Source: Halomonas sp. YLGW01
Lineage (GTDB): Bacteria > Pseudomonadota > Gammaproteobacteria > Pseudomonadales > Halomonadaceae
Length of the DNA: 64,000 nt
Direction of reading: 5' to 3'
Assembly: GCF_014840935.1 (NCBI RefSeq)
Contig: NZ_CP062005.1
Coordinates: 2,852,001 to 2,916,000, forward strand
The notes below the pieces were generated by a model. That model was not told the DNA's origin and searched no databases. It saw only the letters and a program-made list of their open reading frames with translations. How positions within the stretch are numbered: the first letter of the stretch is position 1; every line of letters starts with the position of its first letter. The translations under genes were made by a program, and so were the position numbers. This document shows, in pieces, positions 48,831 through 59,500 of this stretch.

Positions 48831-49864
48831 GGCTATGTCCCCGTTACGTGTTGCACGGGACGCCCGACCGCTTCCTGAAGACAGTGAACAGGCTGTATCG
48901 CCGTTGCATAGCGCTCCAGCAGGCGCCGCCAGCCGAGATAGTTGACGAGATACTTGGTGGCGACGCCATGAAACCGGGCGATCCAGCGCTTCAATCGGCT
49001 GTGGTAGGCATTCACGTTCTGGATATGAAAAGCGCCCGCCTGGACTCGCTGCCCGAGCTTGGCATGCACCACCCGATGGGTGATACCGCACTCTCTGGCA
49101 AAGGCCGCATATACACTGGCACCGTCGGTGCACAACACGGATTCGCGATCGACCAGGGGCGTTAGCGCCTCCCGCACATGCCGCGCGTCGAGTTTTTCCA
49201 GCTGGAAATCGGCCGTGTGGCCTGCTCGGTCGCGCACCACCATGACTGGAATCTGGTCCGGTCCAATGCCTCTTGTCGCCCCGACACCCCCTCGCTTACG
49301 CGAGGGGCGTGGCAGATGACGCTGGCCTTTGAAGGATTCCAGGAAGAAGGTTTCGTCCGCCTCGACGATGCCGGCTTCGCGTGTGTCGCTATGCTCAGCG
49401 ACCCGTGTCAGAAAACGATGTCGCCATCGGAAGGCCGTATTCTTGCTTATCCCACAGCGGCGCGCGGCCTCTCTTACCGTGTGCCCTTCGATCAGGGCCT
49501 GGGAATAGTCCAGCCAGCACTCGGCATGACGAAGGCGCGCCAGTGGCGTGGCCGTCAAGGCATTGCAGGTACGATGGCACTCCCGGCACCGGTAGCGGCG
49601 CAACCCGCGGCTCCAGCCCCACGGAGCTAACGACGCGGCATTGGCTGCACAGTGTGGGCAGGCCCGGTGCGCTGGCAAGGTATCGAGGAGTGCGTCTTGC
49701 TGGGGTCGCTTTTGAAGCTGACACCGAAGAAGGTGCTTTTGCCTGGTGTTGAGTTGGGTCAGCTGACCAAGCCAGTGCTGGAAGGCGTGAGCATCCATGA
49801 GCAGGTACCTCTTCAAGGCATCTACTAACAGGATAGCTTTCCAACACGTAACGGGGACATAGCC
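48831..49864 (-). mobile_element. Complete IS1595-family insertion sequence, 1034 bp
   Basis: The ends are 23-bp perfect inverted repeats (48831-48853 and 49842-49864) starting GGCTATGTCCCCGTTACG. They enclose one transposase gene and are flanked by the 8-bp direct repeat GAGAAAAA. All parts are intact, so the element is probably recent and functional. It landed at the edge of the bidirectional terminator between bepA and nadA, duplicating part of its A-tract. Confidence 0.93.
48833..49798 (-). CDS. IS1595-family transposase
   Basis: A 321-residue transposase. The N-terminal zinc ribbon ([11 protein letters not shown] and [11 protein letters not shown]) is followed by an HTH ([24 protein letters not shown]). 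The ISXO2-type catalytic domain has [11 protein letters not shown], the second Asp in [12 protein letters not shown], and [33 protein letters not shown]. The ATG at 49798 (MDAHAFQHW) follows GAGG and lies inside the element; the open frame to 49909 runs out into flanking DNA. The stop codon lies within the left inverted repeat. Confidence 0.92.
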   Translation of the reverse strand: MDAHAFQHWLGQLTQLNTRQKHLLRCQLQKRPQQDALLDTLPAHRACPHCAANAASLAPWGWSRGLRRYRCRECHRTCNALTATPLARLRHAECWLDYSQALIEGHTVREAARRCGISKNTAFRWRHRFLTRVAEHSDTREAGIVEADETFFLESFKGQRHLPRPSRKRGGVGATRGIGPDQIPVMVVRDRAGHTADFQLEKLDARHVREALTPLVDRESVLCTDGASVYAAFARECGITHRVVHAKLGQRVQAGAFHIQNVNAYHSRLKRWIARFHGVATKYLVNYLGWRRLLERYATAIQPVHCLQEAVGRPVQHVTGT

Positions 49865-49872
49865 GAGAAAAA
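49865..49872 (+). repeat. Target-site duplication, right copy (GAGAAAAA)
   Basis: Direct repeat of 48823-48830, immediately after the right inverted repeat. Confidence 0.9.
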
Positions 49873-49897
49873 ACCCGCGACGGTGTCGCGGGTTTTT
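49871..49897. terminator. Bidirectional terminator between bepA and nadA, adjoining the IS
   Basis: AAACCCGCGAC (49871-49881), loop GGT, GTCGCGGGTTT (49885-49895), TTTTT to 49897. It still serves nadA on the minus strand. For bepA it now lies beyond 1 kb of inserted DNA. Confidence 0.88.
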
Positions 49898-49912
49898 CGA
49901 TGGAGGCATGGC

Positions 49913-50941
49913 TCAGGCGTTGAAGTTGAGCATCCGCTCCAGGGGCCTCAGCGCCTTCTCGCGCAGGGCATCATCGACCAGAATCTCGCCGCTCTGCTCG
50001 CGCAGGGCACCGGCCAGGTTGTCCAGAGCGTTCATGGCCATCCACGGACAGTGAGCGCAACTCTTGCAGGTCGCGCCGCGCCCGGCGGTAGGGGCCTCGA
50101 ACAGGGTCTTCTCCGGCACCGCCTGCTGCATCTTGAAGAAGATGCCGCGGTCGGTGGCCACGATCAGCTTGTCCTGGGGCAGCTCCCTGGCGGCCTTGAT
50201 GAGCTGCGAGGTGGAACCCGCCACGTCGGCCAGCTCGACCACAGACGCCGGGGACTCCGGGTGCACCAGCACCGCGGCCTCCGGATAGAGCGCCTTCAGA
50301 TCCTCGATGCCCTTGGCCTTGAACTCCTCGTGAACGATGCAGGCACCGTCCCAGAGCAGCATGTCGGCACCGGTCTGCTTTTGGATGTAACCGCCCAGAT
50401 GCTTGTCCGGGGCCCACAGGATCTTCTCGCCGCGGGCCTTGAGGTGCTCGATGACATCGACGGCGATCGAGGAGGTCACCACCCAGTCGGCGCGCGCCTT
50501 CACCGCCGCCGAGGTGTTGGCATAGACCACCACGGTGCGGTCGGGGTGAGCATCACAGAACGCCGCAAACTCGTCGGCCGGGCAGCCCAGGTCCAGCGAG
50601 CAGGTCGCCTCCAGGGTCGGCATCAGCACGCGCTTTTCCGGAGAGAGGATCTTGGCGGTCTCGCCCATGAAGCGCACGCCGGCCACCACCAGGGTCGAGG
50701 CCTCGTGGCGGGCGCCGAAGCGGGCCATCTCCAGGGAATCGGCCACGCAGCCACCGGTTTCCTCGGCGAGTTGCTGGATGGCGTCGTCGGTGTAGTAATG
50801 GGCGACCAGCACGGCATTTCGCTCGTGCAGCAGGCGCTTGATTTCATCGATACGCACTTCGTCCTCGGCGGGAATCCGCGTCGGGCAGTACGCTCGGGCC
50901 AGATGCTCGCGCACCTCGGCTCGGGAGGTCATGATCGTCAT
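49913..50941 (-). CDS. nadA: Quinolinate synthase
   Basis: NadA is a [4Fe-4S] enzyme that condenses iminoaspartate with dihydroxyacetone phosphate to quinolinate. The start at 50941 ([10 protein letters not shown]) gives 342 residues and places AVLVAHYY at residues 43-50, the same distance as in Pseudomonas NadA. The open frame to 51076 is not family-like. Cluster cysteines are in [20 protein letters not shown] and [10 protein letters not shown]. Other marks are [21 protein letters not shown] and [11 protein letters not shown]. The terminator follows at once. The partner nadC is at 36.9 kb. Confidence 0.95.
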   Translation of the reverse strand: MTIMTSRAEVREHLARAYCPTRIPAEDEVRIDEIKRLLHERNAVLVAHYYTDDAIQQLAEETGGCVADSLEMARFGARHEASTLVVAGVRFMGETAKILSPEKRVLMPTLEATCSLDLGCPADEFAAFCDAHPDRTVVVYANTSAAVKARADWVVTSSIAVDVIEHLKARGEKILWAPDKHLGGYIQKQTGADMLLWDGACIVHEEFKAKGIEDLKALYPEAAVLVHPESPASVVELADVAGSTSQLIKAARELPQDKLIVATDRGIFFKMQQAVPEKTLFEAPTAGRGATCKSCAHCPWMAMNALDNLAGALREQSGEILVDDALREKALRPLERMLNFNA

Positions 50942-51180
50942 CGTGTCTACCACTGTGACTGGCAGGGGCTCCCCCTGCATGGCACCAGATGCCTCGGCAG
51001 GCTTGTTCACAACAGGCACCGAGACTCCAGAGGGCATGGACGGTGCGTCTCCCGCACGGCCTGCCCAATACGTCATTCTAGCCCGAAAGACGGCGACTGT
51101 CGTCGCTCATACATCCCAGGGTCAAGCGGTGACTGGGACCGGGACGGCGGAAAGCGGCGCATCGGCGGACCCTGCATAAC

Positions 51181-51211
51181 AAAACGCCCCGATCTCGGGG
51201 AGATCGGGGCG
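51181..51211 (-). terminator. Terminator of the tRNA-Lys cluster
   Basis: CGCCCCGATCT (51185-51195), loop CGGGG on the plus strand, AGATCGGGGCG (51201-51211). On the minus strand TTTT (51184-51181) follows, 14 nt past the last tRNA. Confidence 0.88.
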
Positions 51212-51224
51212 CTTCGTCGTAATC

Positions 51225-51300
51225 TGGTGGGTCGTGTAGGATTCGAACCTACGACCAATTGGTTAAAAGCCAACTGCTCTACCAACTGAGCTAACGACCC
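51225..51300 (-). tRNA. tRNA-Lys (UUU), copy 3 of the transcript
   Basis: 76 nt with 5' GGGTCGT pairing with 3' ACGACCC, discriminator A and an encoded CCA. The anticodon loop is CTTTTAA with anticodon UUU, closed by the GTTGG/CCAAT stem. The T-loop TTCGAAT is canonical. It is identical to the two neighbours. Confidence 0.97.
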
Positions 51301-51338
51301 GCAGTCATATCCCGAACGGGGACATGCAGCGGCGGTGA

Positions 51339-51414
51339 TGGTGGGTCGTGTAGGATTCGAACCTACGACCAATTGGTTAAAAGCCAACTGCTCTACCAAC
51401 TGAGCTAACGACCC
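51339..51414 (-). tRNA. tRNA-Lys (UUU), copy 2 of the transcript
   Basis: Same 76-nt sequence as the copies on either side. It is separated by 38 nt from the gene downstream and 18 nt from the one upstream. Confidence 0.97.
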
Positions 51415-51432
51415 GCCGCCGGGCCGTCGAGA

Positions 51433-51508
51433 TGGTGGGTCGTGTAGGATTCGAACCTACGACCAATTGGTTAAAAGCCAACTGCTCTACCAACTGAGCT
51501 AACGACCC
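51433..51508 (-). tRNA. tRNA-Lys (UUU), copy 1 of the transcript
   Basis: First of three identical 76-nt tRNA-Lys genes on the minus strand, nearest the promoter. Confidence 0.97.
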
Positions 51509-51524
51509 GCTCGACAGGGCGCAT

Positions 51525-51553
51525 AGGTTACTCGTATGACCCTGTCTTGGCAA
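51525..51553 (-). promoter_or_regulatory. Candidate promoter of the tRNA-Lys cluster
   Basis: On the minus strand TTGCCA (51553-51548), a 17-nt spacer, and TAACCT (51530-51525). ATGCGCCC follows, a GC-rich discriminator as in stringently controlled stable-RNA promoters. The -10 is weak (3/6), so confidence is moderate. Confidence 0.5.
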
Positions 51554-51571
51554 GCCTTTTCAGGCAATTTT

Positions 51572-52429
51572 TCAGCGCTTGCGCTGTCCGCCCGGCTTGC
51601 GCATGCCCTGCACCGGGCGACGCTTGCGCTTGTCGCGACTCCAGCGGTTCTTCTCGTCCGGGGTCAGCTCCGGCACCTTGCGAGATTCGAGGCCGGCCAG
51701 GGTCGACAGATCATCGACCTCGGCCTGGGTCAGCTCGGTCCACTCGCCGGCCTTGGCCCGCTTGTCGAGGAAGATATTGCCGTAGCGCACCCGCTTGAGG
51801 CGGCTCACGGTCAGCCCCTGGGATTCCCACAGGCGGCGTACCTCACGGTTACGGCCTTCCATGATCACCACATGGAACCAGGTGTTGATGCCTTCGCCGC
51901 CGAACTCCTGCACGTCGGTGAAGTGGGCGGGGCCATCGTCGAGCATCACGCCCTCGACCATCGCCTTGACGTTGGCCTGGGTGACCTCGCCCATCACGCG
52001 CACCGCGTACTCACGCTCGATCTCGGTGGAGGGATGCATCAGGCGATTGGCCAGCTCGCCATCGGTGGTGAACAGCAGAAGGCCGCTGGTGTTGATGTCC
52101 AGGCGGCCGACGGCCACCCAGCGTTCGCCCTTGAGACGCGGCAGGCGCTCGAAGACGGTGCGACGACCCTCCGGGTCCTTGCGGGTGCACAGCTCGCCCT
52201 CGGGCTTGTTGTACATGATCACCCGCCGGGTGCTCTCGGCGGCGGTCTTGAGATTGACCGGCCGGTCGTCGAGGCTGACCCGATCCCGGGGCTCGATGCG
52301 ATCGCCGAGGCTCGCCACCTGGCCGTTGACCTTGACGCGCCCGGCACTGATGGCGGTTTCCATCTCGCGGCGCGAGCCGAAGCCGGCACGGGCCAGCACT
52401 TTCTGCAGTTTTTCGCTTGTGGTGTTCAT
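51572..52429 (-). CDS. rluB: 23S rRNA pseudouridine(2605) synthase RluB
   Basis: A 285-residue RsuA/RluB/E/F-type pseudouridine synthase. It has an N-terminal S4 RNA-binding domain ([22 protein letters not shown]), the catalytic [26 protein letters not shown] (Asp in RLD), and [16 protein letters not shown] very basic C-terminal tail ([19 protein letters not shown]) follows. I choose RluB over RsuA, RluE and RluF from the tail and the scpA-scpB-rluB order, common in gammaproteobacteria. The start overlaps the scpB stop (ATGA). Confidence 0.92.
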   Translation of the reverse strand: MNTTSEKLQKVLARAGFGSRREMETAISAGRVKVNGQVASLGDRIEPRDRVSLDDRPVNLKTAAESTRRVIMYNKPEGELCTRKDPEGRRTVFERLPRLKGERWVAVGRLDINTSGLLLFTTDGELANRLMHPSTEIEREYAVRVMGEVTQANVKAMVEGVMLDDGPAHFTDVQEFGGEGINTWFHVVIMEGRNREVRRLWESQGLTVSRLKRVRYGNIFLDKRAKAGEWTELTQAEVDDLSTLAGLESRKVPELTPDEKNRWSRDKRKRRPVQGMRKPGGQRKR

Positions 52430-53361
52430 GACTCTGAGGGTGTCTCGTCAGATGAGTGATCCGTTCCCGCGCGGCCGTCGTCGTCGACGGTCGACACTTG
52501 GCGGGCACGGTCGGCCAGGCGTGCTTCGAGATCGGCGAAGCTGAGCCCGGCCTGCGTGGACGCCTTCCCGGCGTGTGGGTCCGCGTCGGCCATCCCGACC
52601 GTCGCGTGTTCGTCGTCGGACGCCGTGGCGTCCGCATTGGAGGCCTCGGCCCCCGAATCCTGTTCCGGCTCCTGGGCTTCTGCCGACGCGGCGACGCCCG
52701 AACCCTCGTCGCCGTCCGCGCTTGCATCCTCCGACTCTGGCGACCCGGCCTCGTCATCGTCAGGCGAGGAGGCCTTCGGGGCCGTCTCGCTCTGGGCACC
52801 GGCGGCGCGCTCGAGCTCGCCCAGCCGCGCCTCGAAGTCCTTCAGCTCGTGCATCGGCGGCAGACCATCCAGGGTCTTGAGGCCGAAGTCATCCAGGAAG
52901 GCGCGGGTCGTGGCATACACCGACGGCCGCCCAGGCACGTCCCGCTGCCCGACCACCCGGATCCAGCCCCGCTCGGTCAGGGTACGCATGATCGAGCTGG
53001 AGACCGCCACCCCGCGCACCTCCTCGATATCGCCGCGGGTCACCGGCTGACGATAGGCAATCAGCGCCAGGGTTTCCAGCAGCGCCCGGGAATAGCGCTG
53101 GGGACGCTCGTCCCACAGTCGCGACACCCAGGGCGACAGGCGCTGTCGAATGCGTACCTGGAAGCCCGAGGCGGTCTCGATCAGCTCCAGGGCACCGCTC
53201 TCGAGACGCTCGCCGAGCCGGGTCAGCGCCGCCCGCAGGTCGCGGCGCGGTGGCCGCTCGTGCTCATCGAACAGGCTCTCCAGGCGCTCCGTCGACAACG
53301 GCTCGCCGGCGGCCAGCAGGGCCGCTTCGAGAATCTGATCGAGATGGTGGCGCTCGTTCAT
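52426..53361 (-). CDS. scpB: Segregation and condensation protein B
   Basis: ScpB is the winged-helix subunit of the SMC-ScpAB condensin. Residues 1-190 carry the two winged-helix domains ([25 protein letters not shown] and [33 protein letters not shown], then [17 protein letters not shown]). The remaining ~115 residues are an acidic, low-complexity tail rich in Asp, Glu, Ser and Ala. Many ScpB proteins are about 200 residues and lack it. It is coupled to rluB by ATGA, with scpA 63 nt upstream. Confidence 0.93.
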   Translation of the reverse strand: MNERHHLDQILEAALLAAGEPLSTERLESLFDEHERPPRRDLRAALTRLGERLESGALELIETASGFQVRIRQRLSPWVSRLWDERPQRYSRALLETLALIAYRQPVTRGDIEEVRGVAVSSSIMRTLTERGWIRVVGQRDVPGRPSVYATTRAFLDDFGLKTLDGLPPMHELKDFEARLGELERAAGAQSETAPKASSPDDDEAGSPESEDASADGDEGSGVAASAEAQEPEQDSGAEASNADATASDDEHATVGMADADPHAGKASTQAGLSFADLEARLADRARQVSTVDDDGRAGTDHSSDETPSES

Positions 53362-53424
53362 GGCGCGGGCTTACTCCTGCTCGGCATCGGTGAGCGGCGA
53401 TGGGCGCCGCCCAGGTCATTCGGA

Positions 53425-54357
53425 TCAGTGGTCATTCGGGTCATCGGCGGCCTCGAAGGGGCTCTCCCCCGCCGCCTCGGCACCCTCTGGTGCATCATCG
53501 CCCTCGTCAGCCTGATAGGCCTGCTCCGGCTCGGCGAGTCGCGCCCGGACGTGAATCGGCGACAGTGGCGCATTCTGCACGATCTCGATCATCGCCTCCT
53601 TGGCGAGCTCGAGCAGCGCCATGAAGGTCACCACCACCCCGGCCTTGCCTTCTTCCAGGGTAAAGAGCGCCTCGAAGGGGGTGTAGCGCTGATGGTCAAG
53701 CGCCTCCATGATCCTGAGCATGCGCTCCCGGGTCGACAGCACCTCGCGGCTGATGTGGTGTTCCTGGGTCAGCTCGGCGCGCTTCATGATGCCTGCCAGG
53801 GCGCCGAGGAGCTCCTCGAGCTCGACGTCCGGATGCACCACCCGCGTCTCGAGATCGGGCAGCGCGGCGGTGGCCGGAAACCAGTCGCGACCGACGCGAG
53901 GCAGCTCGCCCAGCGACTCGGCGGCCTCCTTGAGGCGCTCGTATTCCTGCAGGCGGCGGATCAGCTCGGCCCTGGGGTCGCCCTCATCGTCCTCGTCGTC
54001 GCCCTTGGGCGGGCGCGGCAGCAGGGTACGCGACTTGATCTCGGCGAGCATCGCCGCCATCAGCAGGTATTCCCCGGCAAGCTCGATCTGCATCGCCTTC
54101 ATCAGCTCGACGTACTCGATGTACTGACGGGTGATGGCGGCCACATCGATGGCCAGGATATCCAGGTTCTGGCGGCGGATCAGGTACAGCAGCAGGTCCA
54201 ACGGGCCCTCGAAGGTCTCGAGGAAGACCCTGAGCGCCTCGGGAGGAATGTACAGATCCTCCGGCAGCTCGGTGATCGGCTGGTCGAACAGCCGCGCGAG
54301 GATATCCGCCTGATCGGCGGCGGCAGCTGGCTCGTCGGCACGCGCCGTCTCGGACAT
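53425..54357 (-). CDS. scpA: Segregation and condensation protein A
   Basis: ScpA is the kleisin that bridges the SMC heads. At about 310 residues it has the family core VFLETFEGPLDLLLYLIRRQNLDILAIDVAAITRQYIEYVE, AGEYLLMAAMLAEIKSRTLLP, an acidic insertion (KGDDEDDEGDPRAE), and a C-terminal winged helix (GKAGVVVTFMALLELAKEAMIEIVQ). The ATG at 54357 is likely; a GTG nine nt upstream and the longer frame to 54432 are alternatives because no clear ribosome site decides. It lies between radD and scpB on the same strand. Confidence 0.92.
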   Translation of the reverse strand: MSETARADEPAAAADQADILARLFDQPITELPEDLYIPPEALRVFLETFEGPLDLLLYLIRRQNLDILAIDVAAITRQYIEYVELMKAMQIELAGEYLLMAAMLAEIKSRTLLPRPPKGDDEDDEGDPRAELIRRLQEYERLKEAAESLGELPRVGRDWFPATAALPDLETRVVHPDVELEELLGALAGIMKRAELTQEHHISREVLSTRERMLRIMEALDHQRYTPFEALFTLEEGKAGVVVTFMALLELAKEAMIEIVQNAPLSPIHVRARLAEPEQAYQADEGDDAPEGAEAAGESPFEAADDPNDH

Positions 54358-54475
54358 CTCGCTCACACCCTGGGGGCTCTCCTGCCATCGTGGGGCCGAC
54401 CCGGGGGCCAGCAAGGTCGCGCAGTCTACCAAGAGTCATGCCCTGGACGTAAGCCAGCTATGGGCTTTCATCATG

Positions 54476-54507
54476 GCCCTTGGTGGCGCTAACGCACTAC
54501 CAAGGGC
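54476..54507 (-). repeat. Inverted repeat downstream of radD
   Basis: GCCCTTGGT (54476-54484) and ACCAAGGGC (54499-54507) form a 9-bp stem just past the radD stop, with no U-run. It may be an RNA processing or stability hairpin before scpA. Confidence 0.45.
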
Positions 54508-54511
54508 GACA

Positions 54512-56326
54512 TCAACGATCGGGACCTGCCGCCTCGGCCTTGCGGTAGCGCCCCTGATAATCGAAGAGCTTGTCACGCACCTGCCAGAAGCGGCCCACCT
54601 TGCGCCCCACCACGAAATCGGGCGCCTTGAGCCGTGCCTCACCCTCGAGCACCTCCTGGATGCTCGTCGGCCGCCAGTCGGTCCCCGGGGCCCGCAGATG
54701 CCGGGCGAGGAACGCATGCCTGAAGGCGTGGCGCTGCGCCGGGGTCTCCAGCGCGAACCATTCGGCGAGCGCGGTGCCGTCTTCATCGTAATAGCTGATC
54801 TTGAGTCGCTCCAGGCCCCGGCCGTTGCGCGCCGCCTCGAGCTGCATGGCGCTGACCCGCAGCACCCGGGCATCGCGCAGCTTGAGAGCCTCGCGCAGCT
54901 TGTCGTCCGGGTCGACCAGCCGCGCCCGGCAGGCGTTGCAGTGCCTCGCAGCAATGTCGTTGGCCTCGCCACATTCGGGGCAGGCCTTGGCCCGATAGCG
55001 GAAATCACATTGGCGCTTTTCTCCCTGATCGTTCTCGACCAGACCTTGGCAGCGCCGGCCGAAGTGCTCGATGACCAGCTCGCCGTCCATGCGTCCCCAG
55101 AACAGATTGGCGTGGCCACACTCGGGGCATTCCACCTGCACCGGCTCGGTGTCGCCGGCCGGGCGGGGCGCGGCGACCTCGGGGGCATAGATATCCCAGG
55201 GGTTGCCGGCATAGTCGAGGATCAGGCAATCGCGTTTGCCCGGCGCCAGGCGCAGGCCGCGGCCGATGATCTGCTGATAGAGGCTCACCGACTCGGTGGG
55301 GCGCAGGATGGCGATCAGATCCACATGGGGCGCATCGAAGCCGGTGGTCAGCACCGAGACGTTGACCAGGTACTTGAGCGCGCGAGCCTTGAAGGCCGCG
55401 ATCAGCCGCTCCCGCTCCTCCGAGGCCGTGGTGCCGGTGATCAGCGCCGTCTCGGCGCCGGGCAGCAGCCCCGTCACCTCCTCGGCGTGCTCGACGGTCG
55501 AGCAGAACAGCATCACGCCCTGGCGGTCCTCGGCGCGGGCCATGACATCGGCGACGATGCCGGGGGTGGCCCGGGAGCCCTTGACCACCTCGTTCATCTC
55601 CCGCTCATCGAAGCTGCCGCCGGTGCCCGGCGCCAGCGCCGAGAAGTCATAGCCCTCGATCGCCACGTCGATGCGCCGGGGCTCGCTCAGGTAGCCCTGG
55701 CGCACCATCAGCCGCAGCGGCTGCTCGAAGACGCAGTCCTTGAAGAAGCAGTCCTCGTCGCCGCGCACCATGCCATGGTGATGGCGATGGAAGATGAAGC
55801 CCTGCCCGAGCCGGTAGGGGGTGGCGGTCAGGCCCAGCACCTTGAGGCGCGGGTTGGCCTCGGCCATGGCGCTAATCACCCGCCGGTAGCTGGCATCCTT
55901 CTCGAGCGAGACCCGATGGCACTCGTCGATCACCGCCAGGGTGAAGTCGCCGGCCGAGAAGGCCTCGAGGCCGTTGATCACAGACTGCACCGAGCCGAAC
56001 ACCACCTGGCGCGATGCCTCCTTGCGCTTGAGCCCGGCACTGAAGATGTCTGCCGATAGGCCATAGGCCTCGTACTTGGCGTGGTTCTGCTCGACCAGCT
56101 CGCGCACGTGGGCGAGCACCAACACCCGGCCCCGGGCGATACGGGCGAGCTCGGCGATCACCAGCGACTTGCCGCTGCCGGTGGGCAGCACCACCACGGC
56201 GGGATCGTCGCTGCCACGGAAATGGGCAACGGTTCGCGCCACCGCCTCGTGCTGGTAGGGGCGCAGGGTGGGCACATCGGATGCGGGTGATGTCGCGGGG
56301 GGAGCGGTTGGCGTCATGGCGCGCAT
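54512..56326 (-). CDS. radD: RadD (YejH)-family DNA helicase
   Basis: A 604-residue superfamily 2 helicase with the RadD layout. Motif I is [10 protein letters not shown] is DECHR, III is LTATP, and VI is [14 protein letters not shown]. Then come zinc-binding cysteines ([27 protein letters not shown]) and a C-terminal domain with [19 protein letters not shown]. coli RadD (586 residues) acts in recombination and double-strand break repair with RecA and SSB. TAAGG lies just upstream of the start at 56326. It is first of radD-scpA-scpB-rluB on the minus strand. Confidence 0.92.
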   Translation of the reverse strand: MRAMTPTAPPATSPASDVPTLRPYQHEAVARTVAHFRGSDDPAVVVLPTGSGKSLVIAELARIARGRVLVLAHVRELVEQNHAKYEAYGLSADIFSAGLKRKEASRQVVFGSVQSVINGLEAFSAGDFTLAVIDECHRVSLEKDASYRRVISAMAEANPRLKVLGLTATPYRLGQGFIFHRHHHGMVRGDEDCFFKDCVFEQPLRLMVRQGYLSEPRRIDVAIEGYDFSALAPGTGGSFDEREMNEVVKGSRATPGIVADVMARAEDRQGVMLFCSTVEHAEEVTGLLPGAETALITGTTASEERERLIAAFKARALKYLVNVSVLTTGFDAPHVDLIAILRPTESVSLYQQIIGRGLRLAPGKRDCLILDYAGNPWDIYAPEVAAPRPAGDTEPVQVECPECGHANLFWGRMDGELVIEHFGRRCQGLVENDQGEKRQCDFRYRAKACPECGEANDIAARHCNACRARLVDPDDKLREALKLRDARVLRVSAMQLEAARNGRGLERLKISYYDEDGTALAEWFALETPAQRHAFRHAFLARHLRAPGTDWRPTSIQEVLEGEARLKAPDFVVGRKVGRFWQVRDKLFDYQGRYRKAEAAGPDR

Positions 56327-56413
56327 TCTACCTTAGCGCCGGGCCCAACGTAGAGAAACCGCGAGCCAGCGAGCATGGTCGTAGGCGTACGTAGACGTGG
56401 CCGTTGACGATAC

Positions 56414-56444
56414 AAAAAAACGCCGCCCCTCGGGGCGGCGTTTT
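56414..56444. terminator. Terminator downstream of purL
   Basis: CGCCGCCC (56421-56428), loop CTCG, GGGCGGCG (56433-56440), with a run of A on the left and TTTT on the right. It ends purL on the minus strand. The rest of 56327-56545 shows only a loose CCGAGCC/GGCTCGG repeat (56489-56520). Confidence 0.87.
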
Positions 56445-56545
56445 CTGGCAAAGGTCGGGCCGGTGCCTGACTGACTGTAACTTATAGGCCGAGCCTGACT
56501 GGCCGTACCCTTCGGCTCGGCGCGTCAGCGCACCCCTGACCGGGC

Positions 56546-59500
56546 TCAGCCCAGCCAGGTGCGGGCATTGCGGAACAGCCGCAGCCAGGCGCCGTCCTGG
56601 GTCCACTCGGCCGGACGCCAGGAGTTGGTCACCGCGCGGGCCACCCGCTCCGGGTGCGGCATCATGATGGTGACGCGCCCGTCCGGGGTGGTCAGGCCGG
56701 TGATCCCCGAGGCGGAGCCGTTGGGGTTGGCCGGGTAGCGGCTGGTGACCTGGCCGTAGTTGTCGACGTAGCGCAGGGCGATCTGATCGCTGCCCTGCAT
56801 GGTGCGCAGGTGGCCCGCGTCGCGGAACTCGGCGCGGCCCTCGCCGTGGGCCACGGCGATCGGCAGCCGCGAGCCTTCCATGCCGGCGAGCAGGATGGAG
56901 GGGCTCTTCTCGACCTGCACCATCGACACCCGCGCCTCGAACTGCTCGGACTCGTTGCGCACGAAGCGCGGCCAGTTCTCGGCGCCGGGGATAAGCTCCT
57001 TGAGCTGGGAGAGCATCTGGCAGCCGTTGCACACGCCGAGCGAGAAGCTGTCCTCGCGCTCGAAGAAGGTGGCGAACTGCTCCCGGGCGCGCTCGTTGAA
57101 CAGCACCGACTTGGCCCAGCCACCGCCGGCACCCAGCACGTCGCCGTAGGAGAAGCCGCCGCAGGCGACCAGCCCCTTGAACTCATCGAGGCTGACGCGG
57201 CCGGCGAGGATGTCGCTCATGTGCACGTCCACCGCCTCGAAGCCGGCGCGATCGAAGGCCGCCGCCATCTCGACGTGGCCGTTGACGCCCTGCTCGCGCA
57301 GGATCGCCATCGGCGGCCGGGACAGGTTGACGAACGGCGCGGTGATGTCCTCGTCGACGTCGAAGCTCGGAGTCGCCGACAGGCCCGGGTCACGGGCGTC
57401 GAGCAGGCCGTCGAACTCGCTCTTGGCACACTCCGGGTTGTCGCGCAGCGCCTGCATCCGGTAGCTGGTCTCGCTCCAGGTGCGCTGGGTCAGCTGACGG
57501 GTGGTCTCGAGCAGCGGCTCCTCGAACAGCGTCACGCGGACCTGGTCGTCGTAGCGCGGGCGGGCGATGACACCGCAGGTATCGATGCCGGCGGCGGCGA
57601 ACTGCGCGAGCACCGCCTCGGTGTCCTGGCGGTTGACCTGGATCACCGCGCCGAGCTCTTCCGCGAACAGGGCGTCCACCGCCTCGCCCGGCTCGTCGAT
57701 CAGCCAGTCGAGCTTGATCTCGAGGCCGGCGTGGGCGGCGAAGGCCATCTCCAGCAGGGTGGTGATCAGGCCACCGTCGCTGCGGTCGTGATAGGCCAAC
57801 AGCTTACCGTCGGCATTCAGGCCCTGGATGACGCCGAAGAAGGCCTTCAGGTCTTCGGGGTCGTCGACATCCGGGCAGGCATCGCCGACCTGGCCATAGA
57901 CCTGAGCCAGCGCCGAGCCGCCGAGGCGATTGTGGCCACCGCCGAGGTCGATCAGGATCAGATCGGACTCGTCCTGCTCCAGGTTGATCTGCGGGGTCAG
58001 GGTGGCCAGCGCATCGGTGACCGGCGCGAAGCCGGTGATGGCCAGCGACAGCGGCGCGGTGACGCTCTTGTCCTCGCCGTCCTCGTCCTGCCAGGCGGTG
58101 CGCATGGACATCGAGTCCTTGCCCACCGGGATGGCGATGCCCAGCGCCGGGCACAGCTCCATGCCCACCGCATGCACGGCGTCATACAGCGCCTGGTTCT
58201 CGCCGGTGTGGTCGGCGGCGCTCATCCAGTTGGCGGACAGCTTGATGTCGGAGAGCTTCTCGATCGGCGCCGCGGCCAGGTTGGTGATGGCCTCGGCCAC
58301 CGCCAGACGGGCGCTGGCGGCCGGGTCGATCAGCGCCACCGGCGGCCGCTCGCCCATCGCCATGGCTTCACCCTTGTGGGTGTCGAAGCTCGCGGTGGTC
58401 ACGGCGACGTCCGCCACCGGCACCTGCCAGGGACCGACCATCTGGTCGCGGGCGACCTGACCGGTGATCGAGCGGTCGCCGATGGTGATCAGGAAGCTCT
58501 TGGAAGCCACGGTGGGCAGCCGCAGCACCCGGTCCAGCGCTTCGCGCAGGTCCAGGTTGTCCAGCGCCACGCCGGGCATCTCGCGGTCTTCGCGGCTGAA
58601 CTCACGCTGCATCTTGGGCGGCTTGCCGAACAGCACGCTCATCGGCAGATCGACCGGCTTGGTGTCGAAGTGGCCGTCGCGCACCTCGAGGTGATGCGGC
58701 TCGGTAGCCTCGCCGACCACCGCGAAGGGGCAACGCTCGCGGGCACACAACGCCTCGAAGGTGGCGAGCTGCTCGGGCGGTACCGCCAGCACATAGCGCT
58801 CCTGGGCCTCGTTGCACCAGATCTCCAGCGGGCTCATGCCCGGCTCGGCGTTGGGCACCGCGCGCAGTTCGAAGACGCCGCCGCGCTCGCCGTCCTTGAC
58901 CAGCTCCGGCAGGGCATTGGACAGGCCGCCGGCGCCGACGTCGTGGATGAAGCAGATCGGGTTGTTCTCGCCCAGCGCCCAGCAGCGGTCGATGACCTCC
59001 TGGGAACGGCGCTCGATCTCGGGGTTGTCGCGCTGCACCGAGGCGAAATCGAGATCCTCGCTGGAGCTGCCGGAGGCCATCGAGGAAGCCGCGCCACCGC
59101 CCAGGCCGATCAGCATCGCCGGGCCACCCATCACGATCAGCTTGGCGCCGACGGGGATCTCGCCCTTCTCGACGTGGCCGTCACGGACGTTGCCGTAACC
59201 GCCGGCCAGCATGATCGGCTTGTGGTAGCCGCGGCGCTCGATGCCGCCGGCGCCCAGGGCGTCCTGCTCGTAGGTACGGAAGTAGCCGGCGAGGTTGGGG
59301 CGGCCGAACTCGTTGTTGAAGGCGGCGCCGCCGATCGGGCCCTCGAGCATGATGGAAAGCGCCGACTGGATGCGCTCGGGCTTGCCGTAGTCGAAGGCTT
59401 CCCAGGGCTGCACGAACTCGGGGATGCGCAGGTTCGAGACCGAGAAGCCCGTCAGGCCGGCCTTGGGCTTGCCGCCGAGCCCGGTGGCGCCCTCGTCGCG

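Noticed and set aside
51073-51399. Small protein-coding frame with a repeated LAFNQLVVGSNPTRPT peptide
   Set aside because: It is the translation of two tRNA-Lys genes, a well-known annotation artefact.
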